Part shown: piece after piece, positions 52,728 through 62,625 of the stretch | Layout: each line of letters begins with the position of its first letter | Position numbering within the stretch: position 1 is the first letter of the stretch | Assembly: GCF_902702935.1 (NCBI RefSeq) | Contig: NZ_LR738855.1 | Span: 248,001 to 312,000, forward strand | Direction of reading: 5' to 3' | DNA from: Corynebacterium rouxii | GTDB taxonomy: Bacteria > Actinomycetota > Actinomycetes > Mycobacteriales > Mycobacteriaceae | Length of the DNA: 64,000 nt | Made by a program: the position numbers and the translations under genes | The notes under the pieces: model-generated | Told to the model about the DNA's origin: nothing | The model's database searches: none | What the model saw: only the letters and a program-made list of their open reading frames with translations

Positions 52728-52931
52728 ATGGCACAGGGAACTGTGAAGTGGTTCAACGCTGAAAAAGGTTTCGGCTTCATCGCTCCGGAGGACGGCTCCG
52801 CTGACGTCTTCGTCCACTACTCCGAGATCCAGGGCAACGGCTTCCGTACCCTCGAAGAGAACCAGAAGGTTGAGTTCGAGGTCGGCGAGGGTGCCAAGGG
52901 TCCTCAGGCACAGCAGGTTCACGCTATCTAA
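52728..52931 (+). CDS. cspA: Cold-shock protein CspA
   Basis: 67-residue cold-shock domain: [13 protein letters not shown] (RNP1) and DVFVHYSEI (RNP2), then the usual [12 protein letters not shown] end. It binds single-stranded RNA/DNA. The mRNA probably has a long leader, common in csp genes: the gap back to the divergent helicase is 269 bp, with a TATTAA at 52632-52637 as possible -10. The leader has complementary AGAGGC and GCCTC segments. The ribosome site before the ATG is weak (GTTAGG). Confidence 0.95.
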   Translation: MAQGTVKWFNAEKGFGFIAPEDGSADVFVHYSEIQGNGFRTLEENQKVEFEVGEGAKGPQAQQVHAI

Positions 52932-52953
52932 TTAGCTCGTTCACGCTAGCTAC

Positions 52954-52997
52954 AAGAGGTCTTAACGTCCAACATTGATGGGATGTTAGGGCCTTTT
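52954..52997 (+). terminator. Terminator after cspA
   Basis: AAGAGGTCTTAACGTCC and GGATGTTAGGGCCTTTT form a long stem with a few G-U and mismatched pairs, ending in TTTTG, 22 nt after the cspA stop. Confidence 0.7.
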
Positions 52998-53101
52998 GTC
53001 ATGTCTAGAGGAAAAGTCATTGTGTGCGCTAAGCTTATCTCTCACTGTCTGTTGAAAAACGAATCATATTCAATAGAAAAGAGCGCCCCTAGGAGAACAC
53101 C

Positions 53102-53719
53102 ATGGAAGCCCCGATAGTGAGTATGCGGGACGTAACCATCGAAACAACTGGTGGCGTCCGTCTTGTCCACGTCGACGAGCTCGACATCTTTCGTGGCGAC
53201 ACCATTGCAATCACCGGCCGTAACGGCTCTGGAAAAACCATGCTGCTACGTGCGTTATGTGGTGTGCATACAGCGGGCATTACCGTGCGGGGAAGCATTC
53301 AGCGTGCGCAGCGAGCAGCGTTGATTATGCAGGATTCCTTGGGATCTCTTAACCCGTTGATGCGCTGTGAAAAACAGGTGCGGTTGATGGCAGAGGATCC
53401 ACACGCGGCTCGCCAGGCGTTAGCGGATTGCGGAATCACCTCTGAATTGGCGCGTCGTTATCCGCTGGAGCTTTCTGGTGGGCAGCGGCAGCGAGTGGCT
53501 ATTGCAGGGGCGATTGCCTCTAACCCTAAGCTTTTGCTTGCCGACGAACCCACCTCCGCACTGGATCCTGTGGCAACGCTGGCGGTGGTTGACGCACTAC
53601 GAGCTTTTCAGAGTGCCACAGGTGGCGCCGTGGCGATCTCAACACACTCGATGGGGGTGGCGCGTCGCCTAGGCAGCCGACGCTTCCATGTTGCCGACGG
53701 GAAGGTGACCCAACTATGA
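53102..53719 (+). CDS. Opp/Cnt-type ABC ATPase, first (D-like)
   Basis: 205 residues, with Walker [11 protein letters not shown]-loop [12 protein letters not shown], signature [14 protein letters not shown], Walker [13 protein letters not shown]. The C-terminal oligopeptide-binding extension of classic OppD is missing, giving a minimal nucleotide-binding domain. First gene of a five-gene operon with 4-bp or shorter overlaps. AGGAGA precedes the ATG. Upstream (53052-53073) is a TTGAA...TTCAA inverted repeat that could be an operator. Confidence 0.9.
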   Translation: MEAPIVSMRDVTIETTGGVRLVHVDELDIFRGDTIAITGRNGSGKTMLLRALCGVHTAGITVRGSIQRAQRAALIMQDSLGSLNPLMRCEKQVRLMAEDPHAARQALADCGITSELARRYPLELSGGQRQRVAIAGAIASNPKLLLADEPTSALDPVATLAVVDALRAFQSATGGAVAISTHSMGVARRLGSRRFHVADGKVTQL

Positions 53720-54423
53720 GCACATCCGCACTCGTCGAGTTTCACGGTGCCAGCGTGGCAGGACGCGTGACAAACCTGACTTTTAGCGTTCACACTGGTG
53801 ACAAACTCGGCGTGATTGGTCCCTCCGGTGCTGGCAAAACCACACTGATCTCCCTGATTACGGGCATGCTCACCCCAGATTCTGGGTTGGTAGATATCCA
53901 CGCCAACGTAGTCGGCTACATTCCGCAAGATCCAGGCTCATCACTGTGCCCGCGTATGACCGTCGCCGAATGTATCATCGAACCCCAAGTAATCCGGCTG
54001 CGCGGCCACGCCGATAAGGTCCGTGAGCTGCAGCGTTTGCAAGAAAGTATTCCTGCCATGCTCGCCGCGCTGGGGCTAGAACCAGAAATCGCGCAGCGCA
54101 CACCTCGGCAGCTTTCTGGTGGGCAGCGGCAGCGAGTGGCTATCGCGCGGGCGCTGCTGGGAGAACCGGAACTGGTGGTCGCAGACGAGGCATTCTCAGC
54201 TCTCGACCACGACACCGCACGCCTCTTGCAGGATCTGCTGCTGGGGTCGTCGTCGACAGTAATTTTTGTCTCGCACAACGTCACCGCACTGCGTGCCACC
54301 TGCGATGACCTTCTCATCATGATGGACGGCACCGTGCGCTACCACGGTCCAGCCGACAACGTAGACACCACTGACCCCGAAGTGGCCGCATTTTTGATGG
54401 CAGCAAAGGAACTCACCCAGTGA
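53716..54423 (+). CDS. Opp/Cnt-type ABC ATPase, second (F-like)
   Basis: 235 residues: Walker [11 protein letters not shown]-loop [12 protein letters not shown], signature [15 protein letters not shown], Walker [13 protein letters not shown] (Ala-Phe in place of Pro-Thr/Leu after the catalytic Glu), H-loop SHN. Pairs with the first ATPase; overlaps it and the MFS gene by 4 bp. Confidence 0.9.
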   Translation: MSTSALVEFHGASVAGRVTNLTFSVHTGDKLGVIGPSGAGKTTLISLITGMLTPDSGLVDIHANVVGYIPQDPGSSLCPRMTVAECIIEPQVIRLRGHADKVRELQRLQESIPAMLAALGLEPEIAQRTPRQLSGGQRQRVAIARALLGEPELVVADEAFSALDHDTARLLQDLLLGSSSTVIFVSHNVTALRATCDDLLIMMDGTVRYHGPADNVDTTDPEVAAFLMAAKELTQ

Positions 54424-55667
54424 CCCGTGCCAAACTGCCCGTCCACATTACCTTCCTGCTGGTCACCCAAATGCTGTTTAACATTGGGTTTTACCTCGTT
54501 GTGCCATTCCTAGCCGTGCAACTATCCGAAAACCTAGGTGCCTCGGGCGCCATAGTGGGACTAGTGCTAGGGATCCGCACCTTTAGCCAACAGGGACTGT
54601 TCTTCTTCGGTGGCGGACTAGCAGACAAATTTGGCGCTGGCCCCATCCTGCTGATCGGCGTCGCCATTCGCGTGGTCGGGTTTCTCACCGTCGGACTAGC
54701 TCACACCGTGACCATAATGACCCTCGGCGTGGTTCTGATCGGTTTTGCCGCCGCGCTGTTCTCACCGGCCGTGGAATCCATCTTTGCCACCGAAGGCCAC
54801 CGCCTAGAAAAACTTGGCGTGATTACTCGCGCACGTCTTTTTGCCCTCGACGAGGCTTACTCCCGCATGGGAACACTCACCGGCCCCGTGATTGGCGCGG
54901 TGCTTATTCCCCTCGGATTTGCCACCGTTTCTATCGCCGGCGCAGCTATCTTTGGCGGAATTTTTATCATGCATCTCGCACTCCAACGCAGATGGTCCGC
55001 CGCGGTACAGCCACAACGCACGCAAACCCCCAGCATGGTGGCGGTATGGGGTGAGGTGATTCGTAACAAAAAGTTCGTCGTCTTTGCCCTGCTGTATTCC
55101 ACCTACCTGCTGGCCTACAACCAGCAATACTTGGCGCTACCGGTGGAGCTGCGCAGAGCTACCGGTTCCGACGAGGCGCTGGGGTGGTTCTTTGCCGTCT
55201 CGGCGGTGTTGGTGATCGCCTTGCAATCTCATGTGACGCGCTGGGCGGAACGCCAAGCAGCGACGGTGGCCCTTGGGGGTGGGTTCGGCCTCATGGCGGT
55301 GAGTTTTGCGGTGGTGGCGGGGGCGTCGACATGCCTTGAGCTGGAGGGATGGGGTGCCTACATACCGGCAGCCGTCATGATGGTCTTGCTGCATACCGGC
55401 ATCATGATCGCCGTGCCGATCGCACGCGACCTCGTCGGCGATCTTGCAGAAAACAACAATCTTGGGTCCTATTACGGATTCCTCAACAGCTTCGGTGGGC
55501 TGGCGGTGCTCCTTGGCTCTCTAGCCGTGGGTGCGACCCTCGACCATGCCGAAACCACACAACCGATGGCCGCCATCCCGTGGCTCATCATGGTTGCAGT
55601 ACTCGCTGTCTCCGCAGTGGGACTGGCACAACTGAAAGAAAAACAGAAAGTAGACATCACACAATGA
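54420..55667 (+). CDS. MFS exporter embedded in the ABC operon (CntE-like position)
   Basis: 415 residues, about 12 helices, DHA1-like with motif A GLADKFGAGPIL. GTG start within the stop of the second ATPase (GTGA) and its stop overlapping the binding-protein start (ATGA), so it is translated as part of the importer operon. An exporter between the importer genes is rare for peptide or nickel transporters but is the pattern of opine-metallophore loci (cntE with cntABCDF). Assignment to that role is inferred from arrangement. Confidence 0.8.
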   Translation: MTRAKLPVHITFLLVTQMLFNIGFYLVVPFLAVQLSENLGASGAIVGLVLGIRTFSQQGLFFFGGGLADKFGAGPILLIGVAIRVVGFLTVGLAHTVTIMTLGVVLIGFAAALFSPAVESIFATEGHRLEKLGVITRARLFALDEAYSRMGTLTGPVIGAVLIPLGFATVSIAGAAIFGGIFIMHLALQRRWSAAVQPQRTQTPSMVAVWGEVIRNKKFVVFALLYSTYLLAYNQQYLALPVELRRATGSDEALGWFFAVSAVLVIALQSHVTRWAERQAATVALGGGFGLMAVSFAVVAGASTCLELEGWGAYIPAAVMMVLLHTGIMIAVPIARDLVGDLAENNNLGSYYGFLNSFGGLAVLLGSLAVGATLDHAETTQPMAAIPWLIMVAVLAVSAVGLAQLKEKQKVDITQ

Positions 55668-57151
55668 AGAAAAAACTCGGCCTCGCAGTAGCAACCCTCG
55701 CCGTTGCTACCACCTTGAGCGGCTGCTTCACCGACGCTGGGCAAAGCAACGACGAAGCCCTGCGCGTGGCACTACAGTTCAATCCAGTTGCGGACTTCTC
55801 GCCGTACTCCGACGACGCCGTGCTTAACCTACGCATGGGAGCCGTGGAAACCCTTGTCACCCTGGATGAGAACGGCAAACTCAATCCTGTTCTCGCCGAG
55901 AAGTGGGAGATGAAAGACGACCACACCGCGGTGCTGACCCTACGTAAGGACGTGACCTTCCACGACGGCTCCAAACTCACCGGCGAGGTTGTGAAAAACG
56001 CCCTCGATCATGCGCTTTCTGCCGCAACTCGCCCGAAGGGGCTGGGTAAGGACGACCTGAAGGTCGAGGCTACCGGCGAGTCCGAGGTCACCATCACTGC
56101 CTCAGAAGCCGACCCGATCCTTGTGCAGCGCTTCACCGACCCAGGTGCTGCCATCTTGTCCAAGGATGCCTACGCTGGCGAAAACCCCGATCCGTTCAAC
56201 CACGGCACCGGCCCCTTCAAGCTGGTAAAGAAGGAATCCGATGGTTCCGTTAGCGCCGAGGCATTTGCCGACTACTGGAACGGCACCCCAGAAACCAGCG
56301 CGTTGAAGGTGTCCTTCATCGAAGATGGTGCGGCTCGCGCCAACGCATTCCGCGCAGGAGACTTCGACGTGATCAAGGGCGTGCCAGTGGTTGCGTTGCC
56401 AGAGCTTTCCGACGCCCAGGTCACCGACGTTCACCTGCCGCGCGCAGTGTTGCTACACCTCAATGCCGAAAAGGGCGTATTTGCGGATGCCAAGCTGCGT
56501 ACCGCAGTTGCTGGTGCTATCAAGACAGATGCGATCGTGGACAAGATCTATGAGGGCAAGGCCAACAAGGCCGAGGGCTCGCTGTTTAACCTTGATGCTC
56601 AGTGGGCTCAGAAGGCAAAGCCGCTTGCCGGCGCACCTGCGGATGCCGGCATTGGCAAGGGTAAGACCGTTCGCCTTGCCACCTGGGATTCTCGTGCTGA
56701 GCTACCCGAAACCGCTAACCTGATTGCTGACCAGCTGCGTGCTTTGGGCTTTAACGTGGACATCACGATCGCCGATTATGCACCCCTAGAAAACCGGCTT
56801 CTCGACGGCTCCTTCGACGCTGTGATCGGTTCCCGCAGCTACATGATCGGCGCCGGTGACCCCGTTGCCTTCCTCGACACCGACTTCACCTGTGAGGGCA
56901 GCTACAACTTGTCGCGCCTGTGCGACCCAGAGATCGACAAGAAGATCGCTGCAGCTAAGAGCGAGAAGAACCTTGATATACGTCTGAAAGATGCTGCAAC
57001 AATCGGCGCAGACGTTGTAGCAACCGGCTCTGTGGTGCCACTCGCACATGAGCAGCTGCTCGTGGTGTCCAAAGACGTGGAAGGCCTTGCTGTCGACCCG
57101 ATGGAACGTTCCCTGATCACCGAAAAGACTAAGAAGACCGCTAAGAAGTAA
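55664..57151 (+). CDS. Lipoprotein solute-binding protein, SBP family 5
   Basis: 495 residues. Signal peptide with lipobox LSGC, lipidated Cys21. Family-5 marks: PYSDDAVLNLRMGAVETLV, LAEKWEMKDDHTAVLTLRKDVTFHDG (the classic conserved stretch) and HGTGPFKLV. This family includes Dpp, Opp, NikA and CntA. Substrate residues cannot be judged by eye. It is followed without a gap by the permease gene. Confidence 0.9.
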   Translation: MKKKLGLAVATLAVATTLSGCFTDAGQSNDEALRVALQFNPVADFSPYSDDAVLNLRMGAVETLVTLDENGKLNPVLAEKWEMKDDHTAVLTLRKDVTFHDGSKLTGEVVKNALDHALSAATRPKGLGKDDLKVEATGESEVTITASEADPILVQRFTDPGAAILSKDAYAGENPDPFNHGTGPFKLVKKESDGSVSAEAFADYWNGTPETSALKVSFIEDGAARANAFRAGDFDVIKGVPVVALPELSDAQVTDVHLPRAVLLHLNAEKGVFADAKLRTAVAGAIKTDAIVDKIYEGKANKAEGSLFNLDAQWAQKAKPLAGAPADAGIGKGKTVRLATWDSRAELPETANLIADQLRALGFNVDITIADYAPLENRLLDGSFDAVIGSRSYMIGAGDPVAFLDTDFTCEGSYNLSRLCDPEIDKKIAAAKSEKNLDIRLKDAATIGADVVATGSVVPLAHEQLLVVSKDVEGLAVDPMERSLITEKTKKTAKK

Positions 57152-58906
57152 ATGACCATGAGATCGCCTCGCACCCTCGCCACGGTTGCCATTGCGGTGG
57201 CAACCTACGTGCTCGCCTTGGTAGCCACCGCATTGTTGCCGTGGTTTACCGGCCGTGAACCCGCTTTTGCTGTTCTTCGAGCACGTGAGCGCGAGCGCGA
57301 GGCGACTCCTGAACTTCTCAACGCGATCCGCGAGCAATTTGATCTCCCACGCACTCCGTGGGAATCGGTGTCCCGCTGGTTTTCTGGAGTCGCTCGCGGT
57401 GACTTTGGCACCTCTTGGGTCAATCCAGCGCAAGGTGCGTGGTCCCAAGCCACGCACGGTTTGGGGATCACCGCTACGCTGACCTTTGTCTCCACTGTGC
57501 TGTGTCTGATCGTGGCGGTGCTCATTGTGGCACCGCGCATTGCGGGTGCTGCCCGAGGACGGCGTGGGGGAGTAGCAGCTCCACAACTTTTAGCAGCCCT
57601 TGCTGCGCTGCCGGACTTTGTGGTGGCTGTGATCCTGCTGTGGTTGTGTGCGCTGACGCTGCGCATTTTGCCGGTTGGCGGTTGGTCATCTCCCGCGCAC
57701 ATGGTGTTACCGTCTCTTGCGCTGGGAGTATGCGCAGGTGGTGTGTATGGCAGGGTGTTGTTGATCTCTGCGGATTCTGCGTCCCAAGAACCGTGGGTTG
57801 AGGCATGGCGCATTAATGGTGTTGCGCACAACCGGATCACCCGTGCTCTGTTATGGCGTAGTTTTGTGCCCACGATCCCGCTGCTCACGCTCTTTTTTGC
57901 TGGCACATTGGCTAGTACCGCAGCAGTAGAAGTGACCTTTAACATCCCAGGTTTTGGGCGCACTGTTGTCGATTCCGCCCTGAACTCGGATCTCCCGGTG
58001 CTCCAGGCGGCGGTGTTTGTGGTTTTGGTGGTGGGTGCGCTCAGCGGCGTTGTGTCCACCACGCTGCGCCGAGTCATTCTGCGCCGCCTCGAAGGCGATG
58101 TGGCGGGCGTATCGCTGAGTACCGGCACAACTGCTACCAGCGTTGTGTTTGACCGCGTCAGCCTTATTGTCGCGGCGATTCCGCTGATTGCCGTTGCAGC
58201 AGGCATGATCCGCAGCGCGGCGATCAATGCCGATGATCGCTTTGCTAGTTATTCGGCAGCTCATCCCTTGGGTGCCGACCAGCTGGGTCGTGACATCTGG
58301 GCGCGCCTTGCCGACGGCTTTAGCTACTCCATCGGCGTGGCCGTCCTCGTAACTGCCCTCTGTGCAGTTATCGGGCTGATTGCAGGGCATTTAGGCAGCT
58401 GGGTGCTCCACATTGGCGACGTTCTCAACGCCTTCCCAGCGGTCCTCCTTGGCCTTATCCTCGCCGGTGCCCTAGGGCCTTCCACCACCACTGCCGCGAT
58501 CGCCGTGCTGATGGTGGGGTGGATCCCGCTGGCCTCCCACTGTGCGGCGGTTGTTCAAGAAGCCCGCGCTAGTGGCCACTATCGCTACGCTGCAACAATG
58601 GGCGCAAGCCGGTGGCATTTGCTTCGGCACCACGTGCTGCCATGGACCACCCTCGCTGTGGTTCGTCATGCGGTGGGGCGGATCGCTCACAACGCTATCT
58701 CCTTGGCTGCGCTGGGTTACCTTGGTGTGGGAGCAAGCGTTGGTAGCCCCGACTGGGGAGTGATCTTAGAAGAATCTACGCACTACCTAGAGCGTGCACC
58801 GTGGATGGCTATTGGTCCGATGTTGTGTCTGGTGGCGTTAGGGGTGGTGGCAGCCTTGGCCACGGACAGCGTGGGGCGTCGACAAGCGGTTGACGTGGCT
58901 TCTTAA
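57152..58906 (+). CDS. Fused DppB-DppC type ABC permease
   Basis: 584 residues with two permease halves. The first (1 to about 310) is DppB-like: EQFDLPRTPWESVSRWFSGV and RGDFGTSW, EAA loop EAWRINGVAHNRITRALLWRS, FNIPGFGRTVVDSAL. The second (about 320-584) is DppC-like: HPLGADQLGRDIWARLADGF, EAA loop ASGHYRYAATMGASRWHLLRHHVLP. Normally these are two proteins; here one chain. ATG directly follows the stop of the binding protein; ATG at 57158 is possible. Confidence 0.9.
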   Translation: MTMRSPRTLATVAIAVATYVLALVATALLPWFTGREPAFAVLRAREREREATPELLNAIREQFDLPRTPWESVSRWFSGVARGDFGTSWVNPAQGAWSQATHGLGITATLTFVSTVLCLIVAVLIVAPRIAGAARGRRGGVAAPQLLAALAALPDFVVAVILLWLCALTLRILPVGGWSSPAHMVLPSLALGVCAGGVYGRVLLISADSASQEPWVEAWRINGVAHNRITRALLWRSFVPTIPLLTLFFAGTLASTAAVEVTFNIPGFGRTVVDSALNSDLPVLQAAVFVVLVVGALSGVVSTTLRRVILRRLEGDVAGVSLSTGTTATSVVFDRVSLIVAAIPLIAVAAGMIRSAAINADDRFASYSAAHPLGADQLGRDIWARLADGFSYSIGVAVLVTALCAVIGLIAGHLGSWVLHIGDVLNAFPAVLLGLILAGALGPSTTTAAIAVLMVGWIPLASHCAAVVQEARASGHYRYAATMGASRWHLLRHHVLPWTTLAVVRHAVGRIAHNAISLAALGYLGVGASVGSPDWGVILEESTHYLERAPWMAIGPMLCLVALGVVAALATDSVGRRQAVDVAS

Positions 58907-58907
58907 C

Positions 58908-58963
58908 CTCAAGGGGGATTGGTGGCGGTGGTGAGTTTTTCGTCTCGAACCACCCCACTTGAG
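58908..58963 (+). terminator. Possible hairpin terminator after the ABC operon
   Basis: CTCAAG (58908-58913) pairs with CTTGAG (58958-58963), continued by GGGG/CCCC and TGGT/ACCA after small bulges. There is no following T run, so termination is uncertain. Confidence 0.35.
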
Positions 58964-58997
58964 TACCCGAGTTGGACAAATGTGCGTAGTAGACCCG

Positions 58998-59003
58998 TAC
59001 TAT
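58998..59003 (+). promoter_or_regulatory. Probable -10 element of topA
   Basis: TACTAT fits TANNNT. TTGGAC at 58972-58977 is 20 bp upstream, longer than ideal for a -35. The leader would be about 45 nt. Confidence 0.4.
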
Positions 59004-59055
59004 AAGGAGCCAACTGCCTTATGCGTTTTTTAGTGAATTGAGGGTTTCTTCTTTT

Positions 59056-61950
59056 ATGGCTGCTAAGACTGGGAACAAGCGTCTGGTCATCGTCGAGTCT
59101 GCGACGAAGGCCAAGAAGATCGCACCGTATCTTGGCGATGATTACATCGTCGAGGCATCGGTCGGTCATATCCGTGACCTTCCGCGGGGTGCCGCGGACG
59201 TTCCCGCTAAGTATAAAAAGGAGCCATGGGCACGTTTGGGCGTGAACACAGATAAGGGCTTCGAGCCGTTGTACGTGGTCAGCCCAGATAAAAAGAAGAA
59301 GGTGGCCGATCTTAAAGCCAAGCTCAAACTTGTCGACGAGCTCTTCCTAGCCACAGACCCCGACCGCGAGGGTGAGGCCATCGCCTGGCACCTGCTTGAA
59401 GTGCTCAAGCCAAAGGTGCCGGTCAAGCGCATGGTGTTTAACGAGATCACAAAGCCTGCGATTCTTGCAGCTGCGGAAAACACCCGCGAGCTAGACGAGA
59501 ACCTCGTCGATGCCCAAGAAACGCGTCGTATCCTCGACCGTCTCTACGGCTACGAAGTTTCCCCAGTGCTGTGGAAGAAGGTCATGCCGCGCCTGTCCGC
59601 CGGGCGCGTGCAGTCGGTGGCCACTCGCGTGATCGTGGAGCGCGAGCGTGAGCGCATGGCGTTTATCTCCGCTGATTACTGGGACGTGGAGGCGGAGTTC
59701 GATACCGGCAAGCCTGCACAAGATAGCAACCCAACCTCCTTTACGGGCCGTTTGACGGCTTTGGACGGCAAGCGTGTGGCTACCGGCCGTGACTTCAACG
59801 ACCGTGGCGAGCTCAAAGGCGACGCGGTGGTCGTCGACAAGCAGCGCGCTGAGGCCCTCGTCGAGGAGCTAACCGGTGTTGCGATGAGCGTGACCAAGGT
59901 AGAAGAAAAGCCTTATACGCGCCGCCCCTACGCGCCATTTATGACCTCAACCCTGCAGCAAGAGGCCGGCCGCAAGCTGCACTACACCTCCGAACGCACC
60001 ATGCGTATCGCGCAGCGCCTATACGAAAACGGTCACATCACCTACATGCGTACCGACTCCACCACCTTGTCGGAACAAGGCCTCAAAGCCGCCCGTGAAC
60101 AGGCAATTTCCCTGTACGGTGCCGACTATGTGGCAGACGCGCCACGGCGTTACGACCGCAAGGTGAAAAACTCCCAAGAAGCACACGAGGCGATCCGTCC
60201 TGCAGGTGAGCGATTCGCCACCCCAGGCGATCTCCACGGCCAGCTGGACGCGGAGGAGTTCAAGCTCTACGAGCTGATCTGGCAGCGCACCGTGGCCTCC
60301 CAGATGGCCGACGCGAAGGGCACCTCCATGAAGGTGACCATCACTGGTAACAACGCCGAATTCTCCGCAACGGGCCGCACCATCACCTTCCCAGGTTTCT
60401 TGCGTGCCTACGTGGAAGTCAGCACGCTTGCCGACGGCCGCAACGTCGCCGACAACGCCGAGCGCCATCTGCCGCGCCTGGCTGAAGGCGACGGCGTAGA
60501 AACCAAGAACCTTGAAGCCGACGGGCACTCCACCAACCCGCCAGCGCGCTACACCGAAGCAAGCTTGGTTAAGAAGATGGAAGATCTCGGCATTGGCCGC
60601 CCCTCAACGTATGCGTCGATCATCAAGACCATCCAAGACCGCGGCTATGTGTACTCCCGAGGCAACGCCCTCGTACCTAGCTGGGTAGCATTCGCCGTGA
60701 TCGGCCTGCTGGAAAAGAGCTTTGCAGCCCTCGTCGACTACGACTTCACCTCCTCCATGGAAGATGAACTCGATGAAATCGCAGCCGGCCACGAAAACGG
60801 TGCCCACTGGCTCACCGGCTTCTACTTCGGCGACGCTGAAGCCTCCGACGCCAAAGCAGAGTCAATTGCCCGCCACGGTGGTCTGAAGGCACTCGTCGGC
60901 GATAACCTCGAACAAATCGACGCACGCCTCGTTAACTCGCTGCCACTGTTTAAAGACCAAGAAGGTCGCGACGTCAACGTACGTGTTGGCCGCTACGGCC
61001 CTTACCTCGAACGCCAGGTCGGCGTCAGTGAAGACGGCGAGCCGGAATATCAGCGCGCTAACCTCTCGGATTCCACCACCCCAGATGAGCTCACCCTCGA
61101 ACTGGCGGAAAAGCTCTTTGCCACCCCACAGTCCGGCCGTGAGCTTGGACGCAACCCGAAGAACAACCGTATGATCGTGGCTAAGGAAGGCCGCTTTGGT
61201 CCCTACGTCACCGAGCTAGTCAACGACGACGAACGCACCGAAGTAGAAGCCAAGGCCGAAGAGATCGTCGCCGCCGAACGCGAGGCAGAAGATCTCCAGC
61301 GTGCAGCCGAGGGCAAGCGCGCAAAGAACTGGGGCACCAAGACTGCAGCGGCGCAAAAAGAAAAACGCATTGCGCAGATCATCGAGGAAACCCTTAAACC
61401 AGGTACCGCCTCGTTGTTCAAGACAATGGAGCCATCCTCCGTCACCCTTGAAGAAGCACTCCAGCTGCTGTCCCTGCCACGCGAAGTTGGCGTTGACCCC
61501 AGCGACAACGGAGTGATCACCGCCCAGAATGGTCGCTACGGCCCATACCTGAAGAAGGGCAGCGACTCGCGTTCCCTTGCGAGCGAGGACCAGATCTTTA
61601 GCATCACCCTCGACGAGGCACGCCGCATCTACGCGGAGCCAAAGCGCCGCGGTCGTGGAACAACCTCACAGTCGGTGATCAAACAACTCGGCGACAACGA
61701 CGTCTCCGGCAAGCCCATGTCGGTTCGCGACGGCCGCTTCGGCCCCTACGTCACCGACGGCACCACCAATGCGTCGCTACGCCGTGGCGACGACCCCACG
61801 CAGCTCACCGAAGCACGCGCCAATGAGCTCCTCTCCGAGCGCCGCGCCAAAGAAGCTGCCGACGGTGGCTCATCGAAGAAAGCGACGAAAAAGGCCTCGA
61901 AGAAGACCACCAAGCGCGTGGTCAAAGCGGGTGCTCGCAAGAAGAAATAA
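59056..61950 (+). CDS. topA: DNA topoisomerase I
   Basis: 964 residues relaxing negative supercoils. Toprim LVIVESATKAKKIAPYLG and TDPDREGEAIAWHLLE, active-site Tyr330 in YMRTDST, and the type IA core HEAIRPAGERF. The C-terminal part lacks zinc fingers and contains repeated GRYGPYL / GRFGPYVT modules (about 640, 710, 835, 895), ending in a Lys-rich tail of alternating KKA and KKT, as in other actinobacterial TopA. ATG at 59056 with GAGGG 11 nt upstream. The last 29 bp overlap the convergent PAP2 gene. Confidence 0.97.
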   Translation: MAAKTGNKRLVIVESATKAKKIAPYLGDDYIVEASVGHIRDLPRGAADVPAKYKKEPWARLGVNTDKGFEPLYVVSPDKKKKVADLKAKLKLVDELFLATDPDREGEAIAWHLLEVLKPKVPVKRMVFNEITKPAILAAAENTRELDENLVDAQETRRILDRLYGYEVSPVLWKKVMPRLSAGRVQSVATRVIVERERERMAFISADYWDVEAEFDTGKPAQDSNPTSFTGRLTALDGKRVATGRDFNDRGELKGDAVVVDKQRAEALVEELTGVAMSVTKVEEKPYTRRPYAPFMTSTLQQEAGRKLHYTSERTMRIAQRLYENGHITYMRTDSTTLSEQGLKAAREQAISLYGADYVADAPRRYDRKVKNSQEAHEAIRPAGERFATPGDLHGQLDAEEFKLYELIWQRTVASQMADAKGTSMKVTITGNNAEFSATGRTITFPGFLRAYVEVSTLADGRNVADNAERHLPRLAEGDGVETKNLEADGHSTNPPARYTEASLVKKMEDLGIGRPSTYASIIKTIQDRGYVYSRGNALVPSWVAFAVIGLLEKSFAALVDYDFTSSMEDELDEIAAGHENGAHWLTGFYFGDAEASDAKAESIARHGGLKALVGDNLEQIDARLVNSLPLFKDQEGRDVNVRVGRYGPYLERQVGVSEDGEPEYQRANLSDSTTPDELTLELAEKLFATPQSGRELGRNPKNNRMIVAKEGRFGPYVTELVNDDERTEVEAKAEEIVAAEREAEDLQRAAEGKRAKNWGTKTAAAQKEKRIAQIIEETLKPGTASLFKTMEPSSVTLEEALQLLSLPREVGVDPSDNGVITAQNGRYGPYLKKGSDSRSLASEDQIFSITLDEARRIYAEPKRRGRGTTSQSVIKQLGDNDVSGKPMSVRDGRFGPYVTDGTTNASLRRGDDPTQLTEARANELLSERRAKEAADGGSSKKATKKASKKTTKRVVKAGARKKK

Positions 61951-62557
61951 CGAGCATTCGGCGGCTAAACACACCCCACAACAGTGGAGTAACACACCCC
62001 GCCCACACCACTGAACCCAGAACATCAGTGGGGTAATGCACGCCCTGGGTCATCACCACGGCTGCAACGGCAACGATCCCAAGGACAACACCAGCAGCGG
62101 CAACACTACGCCACAGCTGGTGTTGTGCCGTTTTCGCAATAAGATACAACGTGATCACCGAAGCAGTCACAAACGCCGTATGCCCACTGGGATACGACCA
62201 ATCAGCAGGCGTGGCCTCCGGCGGGAAACGCAGCAACGCATGATCCGGCCGCGGGCGATGGAACAGCACCTTCATCACAACCACCGGCACCCAAGTCAGT
62301 GCCACCGTCAACGCATAGCACACACCCAGCCACGCGTTACGACGCACTGCGGCAACCAACGCTGCAATAAACATAGTGGTGAACAATGAAAAACGCGGCT
62401 GGAGCCCCGCATAGAGGAACCCCACCACCGAGCCCACCGCACCTTCCTTGTGAGCGTTGAAAGCTGCGGTGATGTGGGCGTCGTAAGTAAAACCACTCAC
62501 CGCCACGCCGAGGATAAGGACAAACGCTAAGCCACAAGCTGCAGTCAATCGATTCAT
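61922..62557 (-). CDS. PAP2-superfamily membrane phosphatase
   Basis: 211 residues, six helices, with the three PAP2 motifs: KVLFHRPRPDH, YPSGHTAF and the HYPTDVLGS stretch preceded by QGV. Probably dephosphorylates a lipid phosphate such as undecaprenyl pyrophosphate. ATG at 62557 starts just before the first helix; a longer frame to 62620 adds 21 unlikely residues. Its 3' end lies in the antisense of the Lys-rich topA tail. Confidence 0.87.
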   Translation of the reverse strand: MNRLTAACGLAFVLILGVAVSGFTYDAHITAAFNAHKEGAVGSVVGFLYAGLQPRFSLFTTMFIAALVAAVRRNAWLGVCYALTVALTWVPVVVMKVLFHRPRPDHALLRFPPEATPADWSYPSGHTAFVTASVITLYLIAKTAQHQLWRSVAAAGVVLGIVAVAAVVMTQGVHYPTDVLGSVVWAGCVTPLLWGVFSRRMLVISSCEHPL

Positions 62558-62625
62558 GGGAACCCATTGTGCTCTAGTGGGATTCGGTGCTAGTAATCGG
62601 GGTGGGATTTTTGGGTCCACGATCC

